A DNA stretch of 64,000 nucleotides from Hysterangium stoloniferum (taxonomy: Eukaryota > Basidiomycota > Agaricomycetes > Hysterangiales > Hysterangiaceae): assembly GCA_015178975.1 (NCBI GenBank), contig WHVD01000130.1:124001-188000 (forward strand), in the 5' to 3' direction. Position numbers and translations under genes: made by a program. Under the pieces are notes generated by a model, which saw only the letters and a list, made by a program, of their open reading frames with translations, was not told the DNA's origin and did no database searches. The first letter of the stretch is position 1. Every line of letters begins with the position of its first letter. Shown in pieces: positions 20,682 through 31,680 of the stretch.

Positions 20682-21424
20682 TGTTATGACCGGAAATCCC
20701 GCCAGACTCCGGGCACAAACTTATACGCACCCATGCCCTATACGCACCCATTATCAATTTACTGGAATTCCCACCAGACTCTGTACATCAGACTCGTCTA
20801 TGCTCGTCTTCATTATGTTGTGTTTCAGTCACCGGAAAACCCACCAGACTCTGTCTATGTCTATGTCCAACCTCATCCCCCGCGTCAGTTGCTGGACCCC
20901 ACTCAGAATACCCGTCTTCCCTCTAACAGAGCCCCATTCCCATTTTAGTCAAATGACCTGTCACAATTCGGACTCCGCTTCCACTCCATTTCCCATTATG
21001 GTTTATGATTTGTCACTATTTGGACTCCGCTCCGTTCCATCCCATTCCTAACACCAAACTTGGTGTTTACTATTCCCGTTTTATGTTTTGCTCATTTCAT
21101 TTCATTATTACTGGATTTCGTATGACATTCACCCCACAGTCTATTTAAACTGGCAGATGTTGTACATACAATCCAGTCAGAAAATCGGCTTAGATTCCCC
21201 CCAGTAATCTAATACATTTTCTGCTCTAAACTCCTACTTGAATTACACCGCTCACACTAGTTGGAGCCCACAGGCTCTGGCGCATCTATCTCTCTCACCA
21301 CTCATGACCTCTCAACCCACGACCTCCGACCTACGACCTCTCGACCACGACCCCCACCCAGACTCCCTGGGATTCCTGTCCACCTGTCTGAAATTGGACA
21401 ACACGATCTAGCAAGGGTGCAGCC
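20682..21424 (+). repeat. Truncated 5' gypsy LTR
   Basis: Aligns to 23957-24700, same strand, and to 55796-56613 in reverse. Near its 3' part is a purine/pyrimidine-biased repeat of CGACCTC-like heptamers (about 21308-21350). It ends inside the LTR at GGGTGCAGCCT. Confidence 0.85.
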
Positions 21425-21425
21425 T

Positions 21426-22568
21426 AAATCTCAACGACACAAGCCATACAGCCTTTTGAAACAACTCCCGGTACTGGAACACCTGTGGAATTCTATCTCT
21501 ATGTATTTCATTGAACACCTACCAGATTCCGAAGGCTTTTCCGCTATTCTAGTCGTTGTTGACAGATTCTCACAACAAGGTATATTCATCCCTACATATG
21601 ACACAATTACGTCCGTGCAGTTAGCAGAACTTTTCATTATCCACGTATTTTCCAAGCACAGAGTTCTGTCCCACGTGACTTCTGATCGAGGATCAGAGTT
21701 CATATCTCATTTATTTAGATCCCTCGGGGAATCCTTGGATATTACATTTCATGTCCGGACATCACCCAGAAGGCGATGGACAAACGGAACATGTCAACCA
21801 GACATTGGAACAATATCTCCACGTATATTGCAACTACCAACAGGACAATTGGAAATCCTTGTTACCACTTGCAGAATTTGCTTATAACAATGCACCTTCA
21901 GCGTTTCCCCATTCTTTGGAAATAAAGGATATAATCCAAATATTACAGTACATCCAGAATGAAATCTCGCCTCTGCTCATGCTCAAGAGTTCACCATGGA
22001 CCTCCACAAGCTCCACAAGGAACTCTGGACTGCAATTAAGTCTACCCAAGAGCAATACCAACTTTCAGTGGACAGACACCGGATCCCGCCACCAAACTTC
22101 AAGATTGGCGATTGCATTTTTGTCAAAGCTCAATTCTTCCAGACTACCCATCCATCAAAAAAGCTTGCTGAAAAATATTTAGGTCCATTTAAAATTATCA
22201 CACAAGTAGGTTCAGTCTCTTGGACCCTACAGCTTCCAGATAGCATGTGCGTGGTACACCCGGTATTTCATGTTTCTATGCTAGAACCTTGTACTGCTAA
22301 CACTATCCCGGATCGTGTGCAATCTCTGCCTCCTCCAGTCATTATTGACGGAGAACCCGAGTTTGAAATCTCGCAAATTTTAGATTCAAAAATTGACAAG
22401 TGTCGACGCACTTGTAAACTGCTTTACTTGGTCAAGTGGGCGGGTTACGAGGGCACCGATGAAGAAACTTCATGGATTTTGGCCATGGAACTCAGTAATG
22501 CCACAGAAATCGTTACTGACTTTCATACAGCTTACCCACTCAAACCTGGACCACTATTGTCTCTCTGA
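21426..22568 (+). pseudogene. Gypsy integrase with chromodomain
   Basis: Plus strand, three frames linked by shifts near 21760 and 21990. Motifs: LWNSISMYFIEHLPDSEGF, where the family has MDFIEHLP, so the first catalytic Asp is replaced by Tyr; [28 protein letters not shown] with the second Asp; [20 protein letters not shown] with the Glu; [14 protein letters not shown]. The C-terminal part has [24 protein letters not shown] and the chromodomain LLYLVKWAGYEGTDEETSW. The enzyme inserts cDNA, and the chromodomain is thought to steer insertion to heterochromatin. Inactive here. Confidence 0.92.
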
Positions 22569-22753
22569 CCGCACTCCGTGGACCCCGTATTATGTTTGGA
22601 CTCATTTTCATTTTTCCCTGTCACCCTATGTCTCTCTTTGCTTTTACAGGTTCTGACATGTTCTTCAAGTCCTTAAGCGGTTTTCCCACGGACTTTGACT
22701 TTTATGTTTTTCATGCTTTACTTTTATGTTAAAAAAATTATTAAACTTTTATT

Positions 22754-23640
22754 CTATACTACTTTTCTCAGTCTACATTTATGGGACTGTGTTTTTCCCT
22801 GCCTCCTCAGCCACCTCCTCAGGGAGCTCCTCAACCTCCGTGGTGACCCCGTCCTCATCTGACCCAGCCTCCTCAGAACTTCCAGCTTGTGGCTCCTCAT
22901 ATATGTATGTATATATCGGCCAAACTCCGCTAGGAACTTCCAAAATTCTGAGTGGAGCCCATGGAGCTTATTCACCACCACCACTTGCACCTTGTTGCTC
23001 TTTTTGAGCAACACGTTCTGGGCCTCTATGCCCTCAGTGATCTGTCCCAGAACTTCATCCAAACTGGAAAATCTGTCTGACCTGCTGATGTCCCACACCC
23101 CGGACCCCGTGGCCTGCTTGTGAACAAGTGAACACCTCGCCTTGAGGTGTGCACATTGGTAGCAGCCCGGACCCCAGCCAGACTTTCAATTGCATTCAGT
23201 GTTCTGGTCATTACAACCGGAACACCACGGGTCATTCCGTGTGGGTAGGTGGACTGGTGCTGCCTTCTTTGCCTTCTGTTGATATGGTTAGTTCCTACAG
23301 CTATCCCACGGACCCGAGGGTTACCTTCTGGGGGCTCTCCAGCTCCCCCTCGGACTCAGACTCGACCTCTGTCACCTTGTGCTGAAAATAACAAGTCAGT
23401 GAAATGAAAAAAAAAAACAACAAGTCAAGTTGGGACTTACTTTTCCCATGACCACTGTGGCCCTGTCTGCAGCCACCCACACTTTCTCCATGGCCACCCA
23501 CACAGCCTCCTCCTCTTCTTGTTCCTTCTGCCTCGTGGCCTCTTCCTCCGTGGCCAATGCTGCCTGGTACTCCTTGTCCAAAGCCTCCTCGGCCTCCCTG
23601 GCCTCCCTCTCTGCTTCTTCACGAAGTCGGTGGTGCTCTT
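22754..23640 (-). CDS. Antisense accessory ORF of the gypsy element, unknown
   Basis: Minus strand, opposite to integrase and lying between integrase and the 3' LTR. An exon ending at 23441 encodes a charged coiled-coil (EEAEREAREAEEALDKEYQ). A GT-AG intron of 59 bases (23382-23440) joins MGK to HKVTEVESESEGELESPQ. Another minus frame at 22754-23098 (FSSLDEVLGQITEGIEAQN, VVVVNKLHGLHSEFW) may be a further exon. No retroelement domain recognised. The clean intron and acidic composition suggest a real accessory protein, but expression is unproven. Confidence 0.45.
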
Positions 23641-23956
23641 CTCACCACGCCAAAAGTTGGGTGGTGCTCCAAGGTGCCCACTACAGAGTGCCCATGGAAG
23701 GCCCGGCGGTTGGCATTGCCCATCTTGGCATTGGTTTTGGTCCCATTATATCGAAGATGGGGGTATTAAAGAAGAAGAAATTTCTATTTTTTCAAATTTT
23801 TAGATAGGCTCATCCCATCTGAACCTTACCTTCCAGATCACCTGACTCCTTGACACATACGTGTAACTGACATGACTTTTGACACATGGATGTAGCCGAC
23901 AAGAACCTTATTGAGGTCTAGAGCCTCTTTGGTACTTTGGCATAAAGGGAGGGTAC

Positions 23957-24766
23957 TGTTACAACTGGAAATCCCGCTGGACTCTGGGCACAAACTTATA
24001 CGCACCCACACCCTATACACCCATTATCAGTTTACCGGAATTCCCACCGGACGCCGTACATCAGACTCATCTATGTTCGTCTTCGTTACATTGTGTTTCA
24101 GTCACTGGAAAACCCACCAGACTCCATCTATGTCTATGTCCAACCTTGTCCCACATGTCAGTCACTGGACCCCACTCAGAATACCCATCTTCACTCTAAC
24201 AGAGCCCCATTCCCATTTTAGTCAAATGACCTGTCACAATTCAGACTCCACTTCCGCTCCGTTTCCCATTATGGTTTATGATTTGTCACTATTCAGACTC
24301 CACTCCGTTCCGTCCCGTGTCTAACACCAAACTTGGTGTTTCCTATTCCTGTTTTATGTTTTGCTCATTTTGTTTCATTATTACTGGATTTCGTATAACA
24401 TTCACCCCACAGTCTATTTAAACTGGCAGATGTTGTACATACAATCCAGTCAGAAAATCGGCTTAGATTCCCCCCAGTAATCTAATACATTTTCTGCTCT
24501 AAACTCCTACTTGAATTACACCACTCACACTAGTTGGAGCCCACAGGCTCCGGCACATCTATCTCTCTCACCACTCATGACCTCTCAACCCACGACCTCT
24601 GACCTACAACCTCTCAACCACGACCCCCGCCCAGACTCCCCAGGATTCCCATCTGCCTGTCTGAAATTGGACAACATGATCTAGCAAGGGTGCAGCCTAT
24701 AAGCTGAAGCCAAGTCCTGATATCCCGTGGGTTTCTCCGGAGACCCGCCCTGTACGTATCCTAACA
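23957..24766 (+). repeat. 3' gypsy LTR
   Basis: 810 bases, TGTTACAACTGG...GTATCCTAACA. Differs from the 5' LTR at many positions, mostly transitions, so the element is old. Confidence 0.9.
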
Positions 24767-25327
24767 AACACACTGCAAAGCAGGCCACTGGGCACTTCTA
24801 CCATGCTCTTATTCCACCACCAACTGCCACCATCCTCCATCACCACCTGGATATTTTATTTGGGGGCCACATTGTGAAGGAGAACTCTCCATCCATTCCG
24901 CAGAAGGGTGTGAGGAAATCTCTAGAGGGAGAGTTGAAGGCCTTGGTGTACAGTAATGCAAGAGGGTTATGTGTCGAATATTATGGGTGTAGTTAAAAAC
25001 ATTTATGACAGTCGAATAAGAAAGATAAAAGCCACAAAAGGTCCTTTGGTACAGTTCATATGTCGACCTATTATCCTATCTATTCAGGATATTGGTAGAG
25101 CTGCAAGAATATTTGTATTGATTTATTTATCAAACACCTGTATGAAAGACTTCAGCATTCTAGCAATAATAGATCCTAAACTATCAAATACGCAAGTGTA
25201 TAGTAATACCTCTGTTCACTATTTGAAGTGTTTATAACTTCTAACAGTACATCAGGAAAGTGGGAAGTTCAATAAGTATACCGTCTATATTGTCCAGAGC
25301 CATTCAGGAGAGTTAGCTAGCTCAGCT
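24767..25327 (+). repeat. Module fragments right of gypsy element
   Basis: CACTGCAAAGCAGGCC (24770) matches 34850 and 30578. From 24865 it matches the end of the DUF6533-like region and 3' flank (33995-34260), then 25150-25260 matches 35805-35890. No separate gene supported. Confidence 0.65.
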
Positions 25328-25573
25328 TGTTAGGAAACATAAGTAATGTAGAAAATGAATAGCCAGACTGGGGATTGAACCCAGGATCTCTCAATTACAT
25401 AACAAAGGTGTTAACCACTACACCATTTGACCTTGGGTAGGTTTGGTCTTACACTGTGCTTAAGGATATAACCCTAAGTGCCATTCCTATTAGATCATAC
25501 ATATACACTGAACTCAGAGCTGTACACCATATGGACCCAGTTGGAACAATGGTTGGTATTATATAATCTAACA
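25328..25573 (-). mobile_element. LTR-like element with tRNA-like sequence, copy 2
   Basis: 246 bases, TGTTAGGAAAC...ATAATCTAACA, the reverse complement of 16276-16519. Perfect TGTTAG/CTAACA ends. The flanks (CAGCT left, GAGCA right) do not match, and the right flank joins directly to the 42-base repeat array, so a rearrangement at the left is likely. Confidence 0.75.
25361..25432 (-). tRNA. tRNA-like sequence, copy 2
   Basis: The 72-base counterpart of 16415-16486. A and B boxes are kept (one change in the A box). One acceptor-stem pair is lost (GGTCAAA against TCTGGCT). The same weak anticodon arm is present, so the defect predates the copies. Confidence 0.5.
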
Positions 25574-25990
25574 GAGCAGCAGGTGTGGGCTTGCCAAGGA
25601 TTTAAAGAAGTATTCAGAAAAGAGCCGTGGAGCTGCCAAGAATCTAGAGGAGCATTCAGATAGGATGGACGGCCATGCCAAGAATTTAAAGAACCATTCA
25701 AAGAGAAATGTCGAGCTTGCCAAGATATTAAAGAGGCATTCAGAAAGAAGTATCAAGCTTGCCCAATATTTGAGGGAGCATTCAGAGAAACACACCGACT
25801 TTGCAAAGAATTTAGAGGGGCATTCCGGGATGAACGAGCTTACGAAGTATTTAAGGAGGAACCACAAGTTTACCAAGAATTTCGATGGGAGTTCGGGGCA
25901 GTTGCAGCAGCCATCAACCTTGGTATGTGACCCCTTGACGTGCATCAGTCTACCAGTATCTTCAATTTATAATTGGTGTCTCTAGCCAGG
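25574..25990 (+). repeat. 42-base tandem repeat array, copy 2
   Basis: About seven units. The plus frame giving GHAKNLKNHSKRNV, ELAKILKRHSERSI and KLAQYLREHSEKHT is open across the array, then runs into STL and a GTATGT site at about 25922. The alternative plus frame that is open in copies 1 and 3 has a TAG here (25662). About 60 bases present in copy 1 after the array are deleted. Confidence 0.6.
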
Positions 25991-26039
25991 AAGAATTGAG
26001 AGTGTTGTCGACACTAAGGAGTGTTGAAGAGGAATCAAG

Positions 26040-26930
26040 AAATGCTGACGAAATTCGAGTCGCCATTAGGCAAGCCATAGAGGGAACGTTACAGAGAATG
26101 GAACGTCCAAGATCCAGCCTCGTAGAAGGGGATTTGGAGGATAGTTGATATTGGACTCCGAGGCAGATAAAGCTGTCAAAGACATCAGCCTTCGCATGTT
26201 AGGAAATAGGTACGTTGTATACCTGATATGCAGAGCCATTCAATAGCCGAGTTGATGATGAGATACTCAAGACAACTCCAGAGGCCATTAAAGTAGATGC
26301 TTTCTGATAAAATACATTGAGCTTTATAAAGATATTTTAACATCAACCACGAATCCATAACACCCTTATCGTCTAAGAACCTATTCAGCAGCATAAAAAA
26401 CAGATTGTCTTCCCCGATGAATTTCATTTGCAGGAATGGAATCAGATCGTTATTAACCTGTTATCAAAACAATCACATCCCAACATCAAGGCAACAAAAA
26501 GAATACAACATACCATCTAGCGCTCAATCGCATTCCAAAACATAAAGCCATTCTCCATCACCACCTCAACAACATCTTCATTCCTCCTATCTTCCTCCAA
26601 GAGCATCCCAACAGTCTCAGCATCCTCCATGCCTAACAGCGCCTTCCTAGCTTCGTCACCCATTAACGGCTCCTCGCTCCCATCTCCAGGCGTGTTCGAG
26701 AAGCTTCTCCGAGCATGCATTCTATCATCTCCACACACCCTCTCCGCAGAATCGAAATATCCGACTCATCCGAGCCTCACGCCTCAGCCGCCCACGGCTT
26801 TGTACTGTGTTTTTCTTTGACACGGGCCTTACGGGCTTCCTCGCGACGATCGCCTTTGAGGAGCGTGTCTAGCGGGCATGCGACGCGGCTTTTGGGGTTG
26901 GGTTTGAATGCTTTAAAGAGCAGTTATTTA
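26040..26930 (-). pseudogene. Unrecognised multi-exon gene, copy 2
   Basis: Minus strand. Exon 1 (about 26760-26519: DSAERVCGDDRMHARRSF, DEARKALLGMEDAETVGM, NGFMFWNAIER), then an intron with a GTATGT donor, then VNNDLIPFLQMKFIGED, FFMLLNRFLDDK, STLMASGVVLSISSSTRLL, and a last exon LYLPRSPISTIL. Same order and introns as 15032-15890. Here a TAG follows NAIER and the second donor reads GTGTTA, so this copy is probably decayed. Function unknown. Confidence 0.6.
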
Positions 26931-27510
26931 AGAAGCAACTGCAATGAAACTAAGCATCTCACATCGTTTGTTGCATATATAACACTGACCGAGGGTTTTC
27001 AGTCATCTTGAGATGTAAGTTCCGAACATAAAGAATTTGATTTCGTCCACGTGAGACGCGTTGCAAGAGGTGTCCCCTAGAGAAGATTATATGAGTGGCG
27101 AAAAAAAGGTGGCATGGTCAAAATGTTAATTGTTCTTCCCAGGTTCTGTAACGACTGCTGATGGTGAGGGAGTACATCAGTAAAATGGTATTAAACGCTG
27201 GGAGGAGGTACCCCTATTCTGGGATGCTCCACACGCTCCACAACGCCCAGGAGCTTCCTAGAATGGGGGTAGCCATACCATTTTACTGATGTAGAAGAAA
27301 ACAGTCACAAGGATCACCAAGAAGACGAAAAAGAGATGGCCGGAAAGCCGGGTGCAACGCCTCTCCAGATTTCCTCTTCTAATGACATGTATGAACGATA
27401 AACATCTGGCGGTTCTCTCCGTGGGAGTAGACCTAATCCAGAGTGGTGTACAGGTACATACTTAATACAAGGTGGCTTTACCACAGTTATAACTCTACTC
27501 CATAAATATA
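26931..27510 (+). repeat. Module region with MITE insertion
   Basis: Homologous to 15910-16600 and 31680-32050. It contains the MITE at 27175-27291 and the empty sites for the tRNA-bearing insertion (27413-27425) and for the Tc1 element (27483-27500). Confidence 0.75.
27175..27291. mobile_element. MITE, copy 2
   Basis: 117 bases with CATCAGTAAAATGGTAT / ATACCATTTTACTGATG termini and TA on both sides (27173-27174, 27292-27293). The paralogue at 16147-16160 (GAGGGAGTAGAAG) is the empty site. TA duplication indicates mobilisation by a Tc1/mariner transposase. Confidence 0.88.
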
Positions 27511-29700
27511 TCCCCAGCAAATGCACATGGCATCAGGATATCAAATAATTGAGGTGTACAATTATACTGATTTGCCACAGATGGAAGGCAGCCAATGGCA
27601 GATGGCAGATGGAAAGGTACTATGCAATCATGAAGCGATGGGAATTTTCTATATGAAGGAAATTATTGGGAATCAAATAAGTACTCTCATCAAGTTTCTG
27701 GTTTATCTGGAGCTGCCAGCCAATTCATAATTGCCTAAGTTATTGTGTTCTAGAACCACAGACTCGCTAGAGTTGCTTCTCATTGAGAGCCTACAATCTT
27801 ACTACATATAATGCACCGAGAATGCTGTTAATTTAGTTTCTTGGGCACCTAGCACTGGTACTTGCCAAAATCTCACATGGCATCCGCGGCAAAAATTCAA
27901 GCAGCAATTCTAAAGTAACTACCTCTGGCCATTATTTCGCACGCACCACTGACCGTATGTTTCCAGTAAGATTTGGACTTACACCGATTTGGCAACACTA
28001 GGTGTGTCTACACGAAGTCGCAGTTGTTTGCCACACTATATAGACGGGCATCTCAGTTTGGTTTAGTTATGATACAATCTTGACTCTTCCAGCGGAAATC
28101 CAGTTCGTATGGAAGAGTAGGATCAGACTAGCATCTGTGCTGTACATCATCGCCCGATATTCACACCTACTCAAGTATATACTTGCTGCCGCCATTAACC
28201 TAAATTCAGCAGATGTACCATTAGAGGTGTGTGGTGGGATAGGCCTGAAAATGACCCTTGACTTACAGCAGTTTATAGCGTGTGGTGCCACTTGAGCCCG
28301 AAGGTTAGTTGTTTACTGATTATCCATAGGGCATGTCATGGACTATTCCACACCTCGTCTGTTCTGGGAGCTGTAGCGGCGCTTAGTGGACACGGTGATT
28401 AATCCATTTAGCATTTACTTTCTCAAATAATCAACCAAGATGGATGTCAGGGGTGTTACTTACAAGGGTTTACGCGATAAGCAAGGATAACAAATACCTC
28501 TTAACTCCAATCTTATTCACATATCTTGGAGAAGTCTCCTGCCGTGTGGTGTGTTTACCTATTGGCAATAGTTGGACGGTATACCCATGAGTGTGATAGC
28601 TTATCTTAGCCTTTGAAGATTGCATCTCTTGGACCAGCATCAACCTGTTCGTTTTACTTACGTAGATCCACGCGATTGTGTATTAATTGACATCATTAAA
28701 CAGGGGTACAGAAGTCGATTGCATATACCTGGAGACCTCGAATTGACGCGATCGTTATAGAGTCAGCAACAACCGCTCTTTTAATTACGTTTGATGGGCT
28801 CATACTATTCACCACATTGTTCCACACCATTGGCGTGATTGGGCTACAAAAAGGTATTAAAGCATTGCGGAAACGATCTATAACCTATATATTTGTACAA
28901 CAAGGTAATTTACCTCGGTGTTTGAGGTTCCATGTTCTTATGACCTGATGATATTAATTGCAGGTGTTCTCCGATTTGCGTTAGTGTTAAATTAACGTGA
29001 CTTCCGTTGATGAAATGGTGATTTTTATTTGTCAGCGTAATTTTCATATGGAATTCACAGCTCCTAATTACGAATAAGGTTTGGGATTATTACCATTTTT
29101 TCCCTTTTTCACTGATACTATCACATTGTTTTTAAGTTTGTCTCAGTGAATATCTTTTATCCCCCCAGAATTGTATACCACGCACTCATCTCACCTCCAA
29201 ATATAGGCCACATTTAGAGACTTGAGCGCAAACTTCGAAAGCCGGCGAGTGTTTATTGCATACACTTCGCCCAACTTCTTAATCTCATGTGTAGGATATC
29301 CATCCTTCTCATTTGCCGCTTCTTTCTCGATCTGCGAGAATTAAACTCATCATGCAACACGATTAATAGGACGATCAATGTTGTGCTCACTACCTTCCGG
29401 GCGACCGTACGCGGGATCGGACATTCTTTGATTGAAGACGTTGGAGATAATTATATAGGAGATTTTATTTCGCGGGGATGAAGGAGAAATCTCCCTCCAT
29501 TCCGCAGAGGGGTGAGAGGAAACCTCTGGTTGGAGACTTGAAGGCCTTGCTGCACAGTAATGTAAGGGGGTTATCTGCTGAATATTATCACTGACCATGT
29601 AATGAAAGACATTTATGACACTTGATGAAGTAAAATAAACTCCAAAAGTCGTTGGATACAGTTCACATGTCGACTAATCTTTCTATTGATGTATTTATTC
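27511..29700 (+). repeat. Amplified module, copy B
   Basis: Uninterrupted counterpart of 4230-4420 plus 6981-9000. It serves as the empty-site reference for the LTR element. Confidence 0.85.
28050..29500 (+). pseudogene. DUF6533-like membrane protein, copy B
   Basis: Plus strand. Exon block 28070-28295 (TLPAEIQFVWKSRIRLASV, IIARYSHLLKYILAAAINL), hydrophobic block about 28740-28905, then 29287-29481 (LICRFFLDLRELNSSCNTIN, TTFRATVRGIGHSLIEDVGD). About 95 percent like copy A by eye. No complete spliced frame could be assembled. A hydrophobic integral membrane protein is inferred from the family. Confidence 0.5.
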
Positions 29701-31170
29701 AGGATATTAGTAGAGCCCCAAGAATATTTGTATTTATTTTTTTATAAAGCACCCGTTCACTCAAAATAGTGTGGAATCATACACATAAATGAATTTGAAC
29801 CTAGTCACCCCAGAAGAACACAGTAGGCAGTCCAGAGGGTGTAAATCAGTCATTACATATAGCATGCCATTCGCATCACAGTAAATATAGAGGAAATATA
29901 ATAGTTGTGTCAAACTGGCAGTCTTAAGCACTTGATTGAATGGAAACTTCAGCCTCGAAAGCTATGCACTGCATATCATCCTTTCACTCAGAATGGATAA
30001 ATAGACTGGACTCCTTGGCTAGTGGGAGCGGGAGCGTCTCCGTGACGATAGGACGACCAAATTGAATATTCGATGGTCTTGAGGCTGAGCTCTGGCGGGA
30101 TATATGTTCACAGAAAATCACCACAGGAAATGACTGAAGCTGTGGTGACTTCAATTGTAATTATTTAACCGTTGATGCCCAATCGAACTGATCACTGTAG
30201 TAGTACTACGCTAAATTGATACTATGTATTCTTGCAATCGGGTAGTATATTTGGTGCCGGCGCCGCTACTGCTAGGGTCCGTCAATGGACAGCAGTTTCA
30301 ACTTGTTTCATGAAGTCCGAAAATGTTCCACACTGTAAGACGTGTGCACTTCAATGAATCACTTTAGGCACTTCATCTAAGGGCAAGAGAAACACATTGT
30401 AGCAGTGTTCAAACCCTGATTTAAAGACGTTAAGCGGTTGTTGGATGATGCATTTAAGGTACTGAATCTAAGTCTAAGTAGGACATTTTGCGTGTTTTTA
30501 CACTTGATTTCAGTTCATATTATTCTTCAGAGCCGTTCCTTAAAATACGAAACACGTTGAGTATCATCCACCAATAACCTACAAAGCAGGCCACTGGGCA
30601 CTTCTACCACGCTCTTATTCCACCACCAACCACCACCATAATCCCTGCCATCATTGCCACCATTCCTATTGCGATCTTTACTCGCATTCACCGCTGCCAC
30701 CATCCACCACGATCACCCTCCACACAATATGTCAGTAAACAGGTTCTGACGAGTCAGAGGTTGTTGGGAGGATGGGATTATGCAGTTAGGGTTAGGGGAC
30801 TGGAATGTAAAGGTCCTGAACATACTTAGTGATGATGCCATGCTAGGCCATGCCATTAATTAGAAGACGAAAATGAACACGAGAATGGAAATTCACTCTG
30901 TAATAGCAGTTCCCACCATTCGATACCACCAACACAATATCAAAGTTTGATGTCTCCCCAGAACGCGTTTACCCACTTCATATGGGCCTACATTCCTACC
31001 TTATTATCTTCATTGACTCCAACAACATCCCCACCTCACCTACACCTGCAACCACAACTGCTTCGGCACTGCCACTGCTGGCACGCAGTCACATGCTAGA
31101 TGCCCCATAAAATCCTATAGAGTCCGAAATGTCAGAATTTGTAACAGCATTAATGTACTGACGACTTACT
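29701..31170 (+). repeat. Module 3' flanks (non-coding)
   Basis: Homologous to 34230-35430 and in part to 39280-39900 (for example GTTGTTGGATGATGCAT at 30437, 34713, 39736). No supported gene. Confidence 0.65.
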
Positions 31171-31680
31171 GGTTACCAATATCCATCATGAAGCACTTTT
31201 ATCAGTGCTGAAAAATAGCCCGGGCTATACTCAAATTTGTAATATATATCAACCATGTAACACATCATTCAGGTCAGCCAATATCTGACGATTTTGAGTA
31301 GCAAAAAGTCCGTAGTCGTTCGGCGTGGTCAAGGTAGAGGGAACAGCATGTTCCATGTTGAGCTTCATATGACTTGTTCCAAATAGAAAACTGCACTAGT
31401 GCACATGAAAATCAGACGAAACGGACACTGAAATGAAGTGATGAAATGCACTTTGTTATTTTTCGTAAATTCGTGTGACAACTGCCCACTTGACTTCAGC
31501 GAGTGCCGGGGCTGCGATTCAGTGTAAGTGTATTGGACACTGAGATAAAGTGCATTTAGTTCCAACAGTGTCCACATCCAGAAGCATTGTTGTTGTTGTA
31601 GGAGATTCATAAGGGGGAGCGTAGGGGATGACCAGGCGATGTCTGAGAGGGTCTGCACACTTGAGAGCTGTTACAAGAGG
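31171..31680. other. No gene recognised
   Basis: A 97-codon minus frame (31365-31658) has no recognisable family or introns and may be chance. Confidence 0.35.

Larger units (their letters stand above)
20682..24766 (+). mobile_element. Ty3/gypsy chromodomain element, internally deleted
   Basis: A 5' LTR starting TGTTATGACCGG (20682) joins abruptly near 21425 to integrase. The 3' LTR (23957-24766) is complete. The last 60-70 bases of the 5' LTR, the primer site, gag, protease, reverse transcriptase and RNase H are missing. A polypurine run (AAAGGGAGGG, about 23944-23953) precedes the 3' LTR. The flanks (GATG left, AACAC right) do not match, so either the left end has been rearranged or this is a recombinant. 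Confidence 0.88.

Noticed and set aside
23430-23807. Plus-strand Ser/Cys-rich ORF
   Set aside because: Complement of the charged antisense coiled-coil frame, which has the clean intron.
31365-31658. 97-codon minus ORF as a gene
   Set aside because: No recognisable domain, intron or second copy; listed only as unassigned sequence.
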